Shown here: one piece after another, positions 18,401 through 26,432 of the stretch
Layout: every line of letters starts with the position of its first letter
Position numbering within the stretch: the stretch's first letter is position 1
Source: Streptomyces sp. NBC_00376
GTDB lineage: Bacteria; Actinomycetota; Actinomycetes; Streptomycetales; Streptomycetaceae
NCBI RefSeq assembly: GCF_036077095.1
Contig: NZ_CP107962.1
Location: forward strand, 186,001 to 250,000
Direction of reading: 5' to 3'
DNA length: 64,000 nucleotides
Notes under the pieces: generated by a model
The model's input: only the letters and a program-made list of their open reading frames with translations
The model's database searches: none
What the model was told of the DNA's origin: nothing
Translations under genes and position numbers: made by a program

Positions 18401-19351
18401 CAAGGCCGTCGCCTCGTCCAGGTCTGCTCGGGCCAGGGTGGGTTCGGCGCGGAAGTGCAGGCTCTGGGCGAGCAGCAGCCGACAGCTTCCGGACTCCGGG
18501 TCATCGGGGGCGCCCAGTTCGACGGCTCGGCGTGCCGCCCGAACCGCGTCGTCCATGTCGTCCGCCGGGACGTCGTCCCCGGAGCGCCGCTGCAACTGCA
18601 TCCTGATCAGCAGCGTCCGGGCCAGTCCCGCCCAGGCCAGAGGGTGGCGGGGTTCCTCCGGGCGGGTCAGGCCGATCACGTGGCGGGCCGCCTCGATCGA
18701 CAGGTCGAGATCGCCGGGGTCGTGCGTCTTCCCGTAGCCGACCCTCGCGAGTTCGCTGAGGTGGAAGTAGGTCACCTGAGCCTGCGGGTGTCCTGGTGGC
18801 ATGGCTGCGGCGGCGTCACGGGTCGCGGCGAACGCCTCCTCGTAGTGCGCGGCCGACCCGGTGCGGTCGAAGCGGTTCAGGAGCATCTGGGCGAGGTTGT
18901 CGAGGCGGCTGGGGCGCCGCTCCGCATCGGGGGCGGTGAGGGTGATGCTGCGCCGGGCCGCGGTGATCGCCTCCTCCACGTCGGACATGCGGTCGGCGAC
19001 CTGGAACCTCTCCCAGAGAGCGAGGGCCAAGTTGGACAGTTGCTCGTTCAAGTAGGGGTGGTCCTGTTCCTCGCCCTCCCGCACCGCGTCGGTGCTCGCC
19101 TCCACGGCTGAGTCGAGCCATCTCCGGTCGCCGGTGAGCCGGGCCCAGCCGCGCAGCGCCCGGCCGAACTCGGTGAGGAGCGGGGGGCGGAGGGCCGATC
19201 CGCGCGGTACGACCTCGTTGAGCGTCGACCACGCTCGTAGCGAGGTCCGCAACGCTTCGGGGTCTTGGTGGTCCTGCCAGTTGCGGTAGTTCGCAAGGCC
19301 GGTCTCGAACAACTGACGTATCGTCATCGGAGTGTCCGCCACGCCCGCCAT
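15443..19351 (-). CDS. TPR-CHAT caspase-like protease of a CATRA conflict system
   Basis: 1302 residues; ATG 19351 has GGGAA just upstream (a GTG two codons earlier is possible). Residues ~30-800 are about twenty TPR-like units of the type LANLSLALLSAHQHRRRPGD and AIRTMREAS, the usual sensor or scaffold. The C-terminal ~330 residues are a CHAT (caspase-HetF) protease: His in LHFAGHGSQ (~1170) and Cys in FLSACETARG (~1207). CHAT effectors cleave host proteins to stop growth. The two divergent genes at 19447 and 19796 carry CATRA-type partners. Confidence 0.85.
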   Translation of the reverse strand: MAGVADTPMTIRQLFETGLANYRNWQDHQDPEALRTSLRAWSTLNEVVPRGSALRPPLLTEFGRALRGWARLTGDRRWLDSAVEASTDAVREGEEQDHPYLNEQLSNLALALWERFQVADRMSDVEEAITAARRSITLTAPDAERRPSRLDNLAQMLLNRFDRTGSAAHYEEAFAATRDAAAAMPPGHPQAQVTYFHLSELARVGYGKTHDPGDLDLSIEAARHVIGLTRPEEPRHPLAWAGLARTLLIRMQLQRRSGDDVPADDMDDAVRAARRAVELGAPDDPESGSCRLLLAQSLHFRAEPTLARADLDEATALYEQLLVESFGTGQEASVRVELATCFVLRHHRTGDIHDAQASVNLLRLAVQDLSGTDEQTNALLLLGPSLYTLYDDHTGNVTDLDEAIRAVRRGEALSGGGAEGSFALAMLGELLCRRFDDFGDRNDLDEALKACLRAERGAPTGSFHRPFFLRTMGSVLRTRALYTGDRTDFDSAVDAITECVAITPGEGRERADALIGLGSALHARYEHRGSFEDLQAAVDAKREAARMSGDHTALRAMCLNGLGFALLARFERTGDGTDLAAAVDVCDEAVRIVPPDHPLQDRYLANLSLALLSAHQHRRRPGDLDRAVEAARRAIAATPPGSHRRSMNLSNLGVALLNRFDEAGDEEDLNTAIRTMREASDAASNDHPDQVKFLSNLTGMLRRRSRLPGREHDLREALDRGRDAVARCPADHASRAGCLFDLGHTLREAGLTAEALDAFREAARLLTGPMSVRLWAALRLGGLAAADRRWTEARQGYGYAVELLPQAAWHGLDRDDRAQFLADANGLASDAAAIAIEQGDLVSAVELLELGRGVLLAQALDARTELDELRELDTDLADRMEEVRHLLDRTSTTTDMREVPAVAQALRAQGRSEAAAEWDRLLVRARALIPEFLLPPPYHRLREAACDGPVVIVNIGRHRCDALIVTAEEEAPPRLVPLKRITREAVDSRARELINVFSSDADTAAQEQNEVLGAVLAWLWTDIVEPVLTALDWPTHPERGQEPRLWWCPTGALTLLPLHAAGEYPTAGGGQAGPAPDASSLLDRAVCSYAPTLRALVAARDHLAPDVGRLLGVAVPSAPGMTVLSHAVPEVGSLREEFPTMTALVGPLATRASVLEQLQCHSRLHFAGHGSQYSLTGGALHCTDASISLRDVTALRLSGAELAFLSACETARGIADLADEFVHLAGGLNIAGFSHVIATQWSISDLRAPQVARHFYRALQHQPPSGDCRLPAAAALRTAVLGLRAARPESPVLWAPYTHTGP

Positions 19352-19446
19352 GAACACTTCCCGTCACTGGTGGATGAGTGCACGATCGACCGTAACTTCC
19401 TTATGATGGCATGCCGTTACAGTTCGGAAGAATGACTGGGAGTTGC

Positions 19447-19806
19447 GTGAACGGCTGGTTGGACGCCTTGGAGGAAGCGGACCCGCTGCTGGCTGCCTTG
19501 GGTGCGATCGAGTCGGTGGGTCCTCGCGTCTGGGACCGGGTGGGTCTGGCCCTCGACGAGGTGGACACCGCCCTGGACGCCGGGGACACCGCCGCCCTGC
19601 GGCGCGCGTTGTACGCGTTGGAGGACTCCCTGCCGTCGAAGCGCATGCGGATGCTCGGCGGGGCCCATGCTCCGGTCCCGCCGCCGACCGGGCTCGCCGA
19701 CCGGGTCGAGCGGCTCGTGAGCCGTATCCGGGGAGCTGCCGCGGACGACGAGGACGCCCCGATTCCGGTCGATTCTGCCGAGTCGCCGAACGGCCATGCC
19801 ACGTAG
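19447..19806 (+). CDS. CATRA system-associated small protein
   Basis: 119 residues from GTG 19447 (GGGAG four nt upstream); ATG 19432 and 19411 are alternatives without good RBS. The sequence WLDALEEADPLLAALGAIES, WDRVGLALDEVDTALDAGDT and YALEDSLPSKRMRMLGG is all-helical and matches the small proteins annotated as CATRA-associated in Streptomyces. Divergent from the CHAT gene and overlapping the next gene by 11 nt. The molecular role is unknown; probably relays between sensor and protease. Confidence 0.65.
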   Translation: MNGWLDALEEADPLLAALGAIESVGPRVWDRVGLALDEVDTALDAGDTAALRRALYALEDSLPSKRMRMLGGAHAPVPPPTGLADRVERLVSRIRGAAADDEDAPIPVDSAESPNGHAT

Positions 19807-21301
19807 CCGCTTCGAGGGCCGCGCCCTGATCGTCCACGTTTTCGTTCCGCTGGCCGCGGCGGTACGGGACGAGGAGAGCGGTCACTTCTCCGTGCGTCGG
19901 TTGTGGGAGCGGCTGGGCAACCGGTTGGGCGTGACCGATCCGGTCCCCGGCTTCGGCCCCTCCCGACTGCCCGCCCTGGCACCGCCGACCGTGACGGGCA
20001 GCGCCATCGGCCACACGCTGCTCGCGGCGGCCCAGCGCACGGGGCCGTCGCCCGCGCAGGCCTTCGCGTACCGTCGTGGCGATGCCATCGGCATCGCGGT
20101 CGTGCTGTTTCCGGGCCCCGGCGTCTCCTGGGAGGACCTGCGCCGCCGCTGGGACAGGGTGGCGCCATTGCCCGAGCGGCTGGGTTCCTCGACCACGTAC
20201 GTCCACCGCGTGCTCGACAGTGGGCGGACGCCACCCGGCACAGGTCGGCTGAGCCGCCTGCTCACCTCGGTGCCGGCGGTCGGAACGCCTGTGCCGCCGG
20301 AGGGAAGTTGGCGGCGGTCGCCCGACGGGTACCTGGTCCGGTTCACACGTTCTGCGGGGCCGGGGGCGGTCGGTACGGCCGCGGTAGTGGGGCCGGTATC
20401 GCGCGAGGCGGAATTCGATGCCTGGCTGTGGCACATCGACCCCTCGGGTGCTGTCGCCCCCTTCCTCCGCTGTCTGGAAGGGATGGCCAGGCTGCGGCAC
20501 CACGCGTCCGTGCACCGCACGCACCAACCAGCCCTCCACTCCCTGTGCGAGCGCCTTTCGGCCGCGTCGGAACGGTTGGCCGGGCTGTGCGGCAGCGTAC
20601 TGGCCACCGGTTCCGGGCCGGACGAGCTGATCGCCGCAGACGCGTCCATCGCCGCTCTGTACGTCGGCGACCAAGGGCTCAACCAATCGCTGAGGGACCT
20701 CCGCGACATGCGCCAGTCGGTGCGGATCACCTCGGATTCCCTGGCGGAGCTGCTGCCGCCTCCGGCCGGAGCGGGCGCCGACCCGGACCAGGACCTGGCC
20801 CGCTCGCTCCTCGCCCTGATCGACGACGACATCGCCCATGCCGAATCCGTCAAGCGCGAGGCCGACGAGATCTCCCGGACGACCGAGTCGATCGTGCGGC
20901 AGCGACTGGCGCTGCTCCAACAACGCACGACCGTCGTACAGGGAGCAGTGCTCGGGTCGCTGCTGACGGCGCTGGCCGCAGTGCAGTCCCTCTCCTACAA
21001 ACTGCCGTTGCCGGGTGCGCTGCACGCGCCATTGATCACCTGGCTGTCCGTGCTCGCCCTGCTGCTGCCCGTTCAGTTGATGCGCTGGCGGCGGGCCGAC
21101 GGAAGGGCCCGTCGGCCCGCCGGGTTCGACCGCCTGTCCGTCCTGTGCATGGGCACGGCAACGGGCTGGCTCGGCGCTTCGGTGCTCTCCGTCACCGCCC
21201 TGCACGTTCCGGCGCGTCCGGTGGTGAGCGTGGGCTGCGCGATGGTCTGCGCTCTCGGCTTCGTGCTGGCGGACCGGCGATGGGTGTCACGCGCAGTCTG
21301 A
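19796..21301 (+). CDS. CATRA membrane protein (caspase/TPR-associated)
   Basis: 501 residues, ATG 19796 inside the end of the previous gene. Soluble N-terminal ~370 residues (FEGRALIVHVFVPLAAAVRD, RRLWERLGNRLGVTDPVPGF) include a coiled-coil stretch (DDIAHAESVKREADEISRTT, ~res 345-380). Four hydrophobic segments follow at the C-terminus (around VVQGAVLGSLLTALAAV, LITWLSVLALLLPV, MGTATGWLGASVLSV, VVSVGCAMVCALGFVLA). This is the plan of CATRA caspase/TPR-associated proteins. Membrane anchoring suggests signalling of surface damage to the CHAT protease (inference). Confidence 0.7.
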   Translation: MPRSRFEGRALIVHVFVPLAAAVRDEESGHFSVRRLWERLGNRLGVTDPVPGFGPSRLPALAPPTVTGSAIGHTLLAAAQRTGPSPAQAFAYRRGDAIGIAVVLFPGPGVSWEDLRRRWDRVAPLPERLGSSTTYVHRVLDSGRTPPGTGRLSRLLTSVPAVGTPVPPEGSWRRSPDGYLVRFTRSAGPGAVGTAAVVGPVSREAEFDAWLWHIDPSGAVAPFLRCLEGMARLRHHASVHRTHQPALHSLCERLSAASERLAGLCGSVLATGSGPDELIAADASIAALYVGDQGLNQSLRDLRDMRQSVRITSDSLAELLPPPAGAGADPDQDLARSLLALIDDDIAHAESVKREADEISRTTESIVRQRLALLQQRTTVVQGAVLGSLLTALAAVQSLSYKLPLPGALHAPLITWLSVLALLLPVQLMRWRRADGRARRPAGFDRLSVLCMGTATGWLGASVLSVTALHVPARPVVSVGCAMVCALGFVLADRRWVSRAV

Positions 21302-21639
21302 GAACCTGTCAGACGGCCTGTGATCAGTCGTGGATGAGGCTCCACGATCGGCCCCTGCGGACCGCGTCCGCGCCCTGGCGCCGCAGAACCGTCACCGGCT
21401 TCCCGAAGACGCAAGGGCTCGGCCCGGAGAACGGAGCTGTCCGGGACTGCTCCGGCGCCGTGATCACACCAGCCACACCGTTGAGCGAGCTGGTGCCGTG
21501 CGGGCCCAAGGCACGGGCGAACGCCGTCAAGAAGTTGGGGGTACGGGTGGCCGAGGCGGTGGGCCCGGTGGCGGAGGGACCGATGGCGGGGGCGGGAACC
21601 GCGGCCGGGCCAGGGCCCCGGTTGCGGGCGGTGGGGGCG

Positions 21640-21846
21640 ATGAACTACGAGGCCGCCAAGCAGTTCTTCGAGCGCGGGGGCACGTTCGGGTGCCGAGGAA
21701 GCACGTCGAACGGATCGTTGGCGAGGACCAGGAGGAGCGGGAGCTCCGGCTCGGGGCGTGGATCGGGAACCAGCGGGAGCAGGGCCGCGACGCTGTCCCC
21801 GGAGCGGGTGGAGCTGCTGTCCGCGATTGGCATGCGGTGGGTGTAG
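21640..21846 (+). pseudogene. Helicase-associated domain remnant
   Basis: Three frame segments together read like one helicase-associated (HA) repeat of Streptomyces DEAD/DEAH helicases: NYEAAKQFFERGG, then HVRVPRKHVERIVGEDQEER and LGAWIGNQR in another frame, then LSPERVELLSAIGMRW back in the first. Two small indels broke it. Only one repeat remains. The stretch 21302-21639 has no gene I can support. Confidence 0.55.
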
Positions 21847-21980
21847 GCGGCGAGCAGGGGGCCGTGCAAGGTGATCTGCACGGTCCCAGAGCCGGACGGT
21901 GGTGCGACGGGGGCGGAGATCAGGACTCTGTCTGCGACGGCTTCCGGCGGCCAAGGTGATGCGTGTGAGGGCTCCGAACC

Positions 21981-22212
21981 CTATGTTCTGGGGCTGATAG
22001 TGATGGTGAGATCGACCCGGTCGTAGCCAGCCATCTGGTTGGTGCCCCTGGTGTCGGCGAAGGACCGGGTGTCGGTGTGCAGGACGGCTGTGACCAAGGG
22101 GGCGGGCCGGTCGTCGAGGGCCAGCGCGAGCGGCCGGGCTGTGCCCTTGGCGATCCAGCCGAGAGGGAGGCCGTTGTGCTCGACCCGGATGGCGTTTGGG
22201 TCGTCGGGTTGT
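21981..22212 (-). pseudogene. HIRAN-domain C-terminal remnant
   Basis: The minus frame DDPNAIRVEHNGLPLGWIAK followed by ALALDD, AVLHTDTRSF and YDRVDLTITISPRT to a stop resembles a HIRAN domain (DNA-end binding module). It is cut at ~22212 by IS5 sequence, and a 1-nt shift just before the break separates the expected YDNPDDPNA frame. Confidence 0.45.
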
Positions 22213-22221
22213 CGTAATCGC

Positions 22222-22694
22222 GGACGAGGGGGGCTCACACCGGACCTTCGCCGGTCGACCGCGCGAGGCTTGGCAGCAAGCACCACCTGATCACCGACCG
22301 CCACGGAACACCCCTTGCCGTCTCGCTGACCAGCGGAAACCGGCACGACGTCACCCAGCTCATGCCCCTGCTGGACACCATCCCCCGCATCCGCGGCCTG
22401 ATCGGCCGGCCCCGTCACCGGCCACGGCGGCTGTTCGCCGACCGCGGCTATGACTACGACAAGTATCGACGCCTGCTCCGCGCTCGCGGCATCACACCGA
22501 AGATCGCCCGCAAGGGCACCGCCCACGGATCCGGCCTGGGCAAGACCAGGTGGGTCGTCGAGCGCACCTTCGCCTGGCTCCACCAGTTCAAACGCCTCCG
22601 GATCCGCTACGAGATACGAGCCGACCTCCACCTCGGACTACTCCAACTCGAATGCAGCATCATCTGCTTGCGACGACTCCGAACCTCATTCTGA
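22222..22694 (+). pseudogene. IS5-family transposase, C-terminal part
   Basis: The frame reads AHTGPSPVDRARLGSKHHLI, SLTSGNRHDVTQLMPLLDTI, LFADRGYDYDKYRRLL and VVERTFAWLHQFKRLRIRYE, then a stop at 22694. These are the second half of the IS5 DDE domain, with the final Glu in VERTFAW. The N-terminal half is missing at the join with the HIRAN remnant. Confidence 0.8.
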
Positions 22695-22706
22695 AATGAT
22701 CAGTAA

Positions 22707-22796
22707 GGGCCTGCTGGGAAATAACTTGTGTGTTCTGGCTCTTGACATCCCAGCGCAGTCAGGGTGTTCGACAGCAAGTTATTTTCCGGCAGGCCC
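22707..22796. mobile_element. 90-bp MITE-like element
   Basis: 22-bp inverted ends: left begins GGGCCTGCTGGGAAATAACT, right ends AGTTATTTTCCGGCAGGCCC, with two mismatches. TAA flanks both sides (22704-22706, 22797-22799), as expected for a 3-bp target duplication of some IS5 relatives. No coding capacity. It lies 12 bp after the IS5 transposase stop. Confidence 0.6.
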
Positions 22797-22799
22797 TAA

Positions 22800-23172
22800 G
22801 GCGGTGCCCGGTAGGGCGGGCGCGCCTCGGCCGCGCAACCAGGACACCACGAGGCTAGGGCCCCGGTCGACACGCCCGGGGCCCTGGGCGCTTGGGGTTC
22901 GGGCGAGGAAATGCCCCTGATCAGCGGCGGTCAGGGGCATCGGGTACAAACAGGTCCGAAGCCGGGCCCAGGGCCGGGGGCTGCAGCCGTTGTTGGGGCC
23001 ATGGACGACGAGGACGACGGTGCCTTCCCCGGTGGCGTGGGCGGCGCCGCGGAGGGCGCTGGAAGGCACGACGCTGTTGCTCGGCAGCGAGCCGCTTGGC
23101 CTGGACTGACGACGCAACAGGGCTGCGACGAACTGGGTGCCCTCCAGGTGTCGGTGCCGCCGACCGGTTGTC
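22800..23172. other. Region without supported gene
   Basis: Several overlapping open frames, none with RBS or known domain. Probably the 3' flank of the small membrane protein gene at 23173. Confidence 0.35.
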
Positions 23173-23343
23173 TCAGGGGCGCTGCTGGAGCCAGAGTGCG
23201 ATGAGGCTGGCGGCCAGGGTGCCGGCGCCGTAGCACAGGCCGCCTACGAAGTGGCTTGCGGCAGGGCGCCGCTGAGCGAGGGCCCATCTGCGCAGGCGCG
23301 ACAGGCTTGGGGGTCTTTCCGGGCAGGGCTTTGCAGTGCTCAT
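23173..23343 (-). CDS. Small membrane protein, 56 residues
   Basis: Begins MSTAKPCPERPPSLSRLRRW and ends with one hydrophobic segment, FVGGLCYGAGTLAASLIALW, then LQQRP. AAGGA lies 8 nt before ATG 23343, which makes a real gene likely. Positively charged N-terminus, so the C-terminus should be outside. It follows the sigma-factor operon on the same strand after 82 bp. No family recognised. Confidence 0.55.
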   Translation of the reverse strand: MSTAKPCPERPPSLSRLRRWALAQRRPAASHFVGGLCYGAGTLAASLIALWLQQRP

Positions 23344-23425
23344 TTCGGGATCCTTGGTTCGGGGCAGGCCGGTTGGGCCCTGTGGCTGGTTGCCGGACAG
23401 GGCGGGACGGGGATCGGCAGGGTCG

Positions 23426-24160
23426 TCAGCGGCGGACGAGTGCGGTCTTGGGCAGTCCTTCGGGCAGGCGGTCGTTCAGGACGAAGGAGGCCATGGCCTC
23501 ATTGGTCGGCGTTGGTGCGGAGCTTGCGATGTCGCGGTCCGGGGGGGTGGCTCGGGCGAGGTGTAGGGGGAGGGGCAGGTGCTTGTCGGCGGTGAATCCG
23601 AGGAGTCGGGAGTGCGCGCACCAGACTCTGGCTTCCGGGACGGTTCCGTTGGCGGCGTGGTAGAGGGCCAGGACGTGGGCGGCGAGGGCGTTTTCGGCAC
23701 CGGCTGCGAAACGCCACCAGTAGAGGGCGCTGTCGCGCCGGCCGAGGATGTAGAGCAGGCAGGCGAAGGCGCAGGCTCCGGTTGCGTCGTAGTCGAGGTC
23801 GAAGGCCGCCATGAGGGTGGCGGCGTTCTCGGCGCTGAGGATGGTTTCGCACAGCTGCCGGAGGTGGGCGAGCGTGACCGCCGGCTGGTCCGCTGGGTTG
23901 CGCGTGACGACCGGAAGAGGGCGGCGTCGGAGGCCGCGCCGGATGGCGGGGCGGGTGAAGCGCTGACGCTGCGGGGTGAAGGAGGGGGGCGTGCAGGTGT
24001 CCGCGGAGAAGGAGCGTGTGGGGTCGTCCTGGACTCTGGGAGGGCGGGTCGCGTGTTCTTCGATGCGTGTGGAGAGTCGGTTCATGAAGTCGTCGGTGTC
24101 GTGGGTGCTGAGCATGTCGTGCAGGACCTGTGCTTCGGCGCGCAGTGTCTCTTCGAGCAT
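23426..24160 (-). CDS. Hypothetical protein coupled to sigma factor
   Basis: 244 residues from ATG 24160 with GGAGGAGA upstream. The start shares its A with the sigma factor stop. Helical N-terminus (LEETLRAEAQVLHDMLSTHD), a basic linker, then a helical repeat-like domain (LRQLCETILSAENAATLMAA, ALAAHVLALYHAANGTVPEA) resembling TPR/Sel1 packing. No membrane segment, so not a classical anti-sigma factor, but its coupling suggests control of, or by, the sigma factor. Not recognised. Confidence 0.65.
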   Translation of the reverse strand: MLEETLRAEAQVLHDMLSTHDTDDFMNRLSTRIEEHATRPPRVQDDPTRSFSADTCTPPSFTPQRQRFTRPAIRRGLRRRPLPVVTRNPADQPAVTLAHLRQLCETILSAENAATLMAAFDLDYDATGACAFACLLYILGRRDSALYWWRFAAGAENALAAHVLALYHAANGTVPEARVWCAHSRLLGFTADKHLPLPLHLARATPPDRDIASSAPTPTNEAMASFVLNDRLPEGLPKTALVRR

Positions 24161-24729
24161 CAGGAATCTCCTCCGTTCCTCGGTTCGGGGGAAGTCATGA
24201 GGGCTTGCAGGGCTTTGAGCCCGAGATGGACGTTGGTCTTGGCGGCATTGGGCGTGATGCTGAGCTGGTGGGCGATCTCGACGAACTCCATCTCCTCGAT
24301 GTAGCGGAGCCGGACGCATTCCGCCTGCTTCGGTGCCCGGTCCTGAAGGATGGCGCGGGCCCGGTCAAGCCGGTCGTATCCGCGAAGCTCCAGCAGGTCG
24401 TCCGCGGTTGGGGCGTGCAGGAGCCCGGAGTGGGGGATCTCCCGGCTGACGAGACGGGCGCGACGTCGGTAGAAGTCGATGCTCGTGGCGTGCACGATTC
24501 TCCGGGCCAGGGCCAGAGGGTTGTTGTGAGCCTTGATCTTGGGCCACTTGTTGTAGATCTTCAGTGCTGCGTCGAGGACTGCTTCGTCCGCGTCGAACAG
24601 GTCGCGAAGGTGGCTGATAGCGATGCGCAAGAACTCGTCCTTGTGCCGGATGAGGAAGTCGCGGAAAGCGGCGTCCATCGGCTGCTGTTCCGGGGCGAGT
24701 TCGTGGCTCTCGTGGGGGCCGCCGTTCAC
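24160..24729 (-). CDS. Sigma-70 family (ECF-like) RNA polymerase sigma factor
   Basis: 189 residues from GTG 24729 (AAGGGG upstream); ATG 24678 is an alternative. Region 2: FRDFLIRHKDEFLRIAISHL to ALKIYNKWPKIKAHNNPLAL. Region 4: CVRLRYIEEMEFVEIAHQLS then ITPNAAKTNVHLGLKALQAL, an HTH with the sequence expected for -35 recognition. It directs RNA polymerase to its own promoter set. Translationally coupled to the 244-residue gene downstream. Confidence 0.85.
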   Translation of the reverse strand: MNGGPHESHELAPEQQPMDAAFRDFLIRHKDEFLRIAISHLRDLFDADEAVLDAALKIYNKWPKIKAHNNPLALARRIVHATSIDFYRRRARLVSREIPHSGLLHAPTADDLLELRGYDRLDRARAILQDRAPKQAECVRLRYIEEMEFVEIAHQLSITPNAAKTNVHLGLKALQALMTSPEPRNGGDS

Positions 24730-25388
24730 AGTGCCCCCTTGTGGGCAGGCGGGTGGGACGGCCGTGGGCACGCGGTGCGGTAGGACGCGCGAGCCTGCGA
24801 GGCGGTCATCTGGTAGGCGCCGGGTTGTACCAGCGGCGTGTACCAGGCCCTGAAAAGCCTCACGGACTCCTCCTCTTCTTCCAGTTCGAGACCCGGCGTG
24901 CGCCGTTGCGCGCCGGGGGCTTTTTGCACCCCTACACCGATCGGGAGCCCCCTCAGAGTTAGGCGTGGGACGCACGTTCGCTCATGTTGTGTGATCAACC
25001 AGTTACTTAAAGGCATCTGACCTGCGTATCTACTCACGTGGCATGACCTATCTCACACGCTCCGTAGGTGTAGCGGGAGGTCTCGGCGTCATTCACCGTG
25101 CGCACCGGTCAGGGAAGCCAGGCATCTCCGGACAGGCCACCAAGGCTGCTGGCTGAGCACCGGGGTCTCCATCCAGGGGGCCGGTGACCGGCTTCATGGT
25201 GACGTCGAAGACGCCGGCCTTCTCGAACGCGCGCATCCCCGTGCGCCACCGCAGCGTCAGCCGTCCCGTCGCTGAATGCCGTGCTGTGGCAGCAGGGCTT
25301 ACCACCTGCACATTTGATCGTCTGTCACCAGCTGTCCACTCCTGCCATCATGAGGGCGCACCAGCCCCTGACCTGCCGGAGTACCGCT
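24730..25388. other. Intergenic region
   Basis: No supported gene. 24950-25070 is AT-richer than its surroundings and probably contains the sigma-operon promoter. The rest shows short open frames without RBS, including a minus frame at 25093-25311 that may be degraded. Confidence 0.4.
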
Positions 25389-26123
25389 GTGACAGCACGT
25401 CGCCTCGCCCCGATCGCCATCGCCCTTCTCATCGCGGCCCTCGCCGGATGCAATCCCAGCGCGGCCAAGTCCGAGTCGGACTCCAAGCCCTCGGCCCCTG
25501 CCGCCTCCCAGCCGGGCAAGGAGTCCCCAGCACCCGGCGCACCTGCGGGCGGCAGCGACCTGTCCCTGGCCGAGGCCATCGCAAAGATCCCGGCCGGTGT
25601 CGAGGACCGCACCGGGTACGAGCGCGATTCCTTCCGCCTGTGGGTCGACGCCGACAAGGACGGCTGCGACACCCGGAAGGAAGTCCTGATCTCCGAGGCG
25701 GTCAAGGCTCCCGAGCAGGGGGCCCGGTGCGCGCTGAGCGGGGGCGAGTGGCTGAGCTACTACGACGAGGTCACCGTGAACGCGGCCACCAAGCTCGACA
25801 TCGACCACGTCGTCCCGCTCGCCGAAGCCTGGGACTCCGGAGCCTCGAAGTGGGACGCGGACCGGCGCGAGCAGTACGCCAACGACCTCACCGCCGACCG
25901 GTCATTGGTCGCCGTCACCGCGAAGACCAACAGGAGCAAGGCCGACCGGGACCCGTCCGAATGGCTTCCCCCGGCCGCGTCCGCACAGTGCACCTACGGT
26001 GCCGACTGGGTGGGCACCAAGCTCCGCTGGAAGCTCACCGCGGACGACAAGGAGCGCACGGCCCTGGAGAAGCTGGCCAAGAACTGCGCGGACACCGTCG
26101 TGAAGTACGAAACCGCCCCCTGA
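25389..26123 (+). CDS. HNH-family endonuclease lipoprotein
   Basis: 244 residues from GTG 25389 (GGAG seven nt upstream). A lipobox LAGC (~res 19-22) follows PIAIALLIAALAG, so it should be anchored outside the membrane after a Ser/Pro/Ala-rich spacer (~res 23-60). Catalytic core: KLDIDHVVPLAEAWDSGAS, YANDLTADRSLVAVTAKTNR, KADRDPSEWLPP, as in the three secreted HNH copies but clearly diverged from them. Convergent with a ligase-like fragment. Likely degrades external DNA. Confidence 0.8.
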   Translation: MTARRLAPIAIALLIAALAGCNPSAAKSESDSKPSAPAASQPGKESPAPGAPAGGSDLSLAEAIAKIPAGVEDRTGYERDSFRLWVDADKDGCDTRKEVLISEAVKAPEQGARCALSGGEWLSYYDEVTVNAATKLDIDHVVPLAEAWDSGASKWDADRREQYANDLTADRSLVAVTAKTNRSKADRDPSEWLPPAASAQCTYGADWVGTKLRWKLTADDKERTALEKLAKNCADTVVKYETAP

Positions 26124-26133
26124 CCAGCAGTCA

Positions 26134-26180
26134 GGCACGGCGTCCTCACCGTATCCGGACCACGGTGAGGGTGCCGTGCC
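26134..26180. terminator. Bidirectional hairpin between convergent genes
   Basis: 19-nt arms GGCACGGCGTCCTCACCGT and ACGGTGAGGGTGCCGTGCC, two mismatches, 9-nt loop. It overlaps the last codons of the minus-strand fragment. Confidence 0.6.
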
Positions 26181-26432
26181 GGCCGGACCCGGCCAGTACC
26201 TCCACGACCAGATCCGTCTCCACCCGTGTGTACGGCTCGCCCTCCGCCCGCCGCTCCCCCACCACCGCCGCGCCGCTCAAGGCCTCACCGACACGAGCCG
26301 CGAGGACCGGCTCCAGGCGGGCGGACACCCGGGCCGGCCCGCCCTCGTCCCCCACCGCCAGGACCAGATGGTGCGGCCTGAGCCGGGGGCCGGTGACTCC
26401 CAGCGCCAGGGCGTCCACGGTGTCCGCGTGCC
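26146..26432 (-). pseudogene. C-terminal fragment, possibly ATP-dependent DNA ligase
   Basis: About 95 residues: LRPHHLVLAVGDEGGPARVS, LEPVLAARVGEALSG, GEPYTRVETDLVVEVLAG and a Thr/Val-rich end. Strand order and the YTRVETDLVVEV pattern fit the OB domain of actinobacterial ATP-dependent ligases. It is cut at 26432/26433 by the IS6 left end, so no start exists. The identification is tentative. Confidence 0.35.

Noticed and set aside
15443-19357. Long plus-strand open frames of up to 592 codons across the CHAT gene
   Set aside because: They are shadows in GC-rich DNA; the minus frame has TPR and CHAT motifs.
24979-25311. Minus frame 25093-25311 as a gene
   Set aside because: No RBS or start in a sensible place and no domain; left as intergenic.
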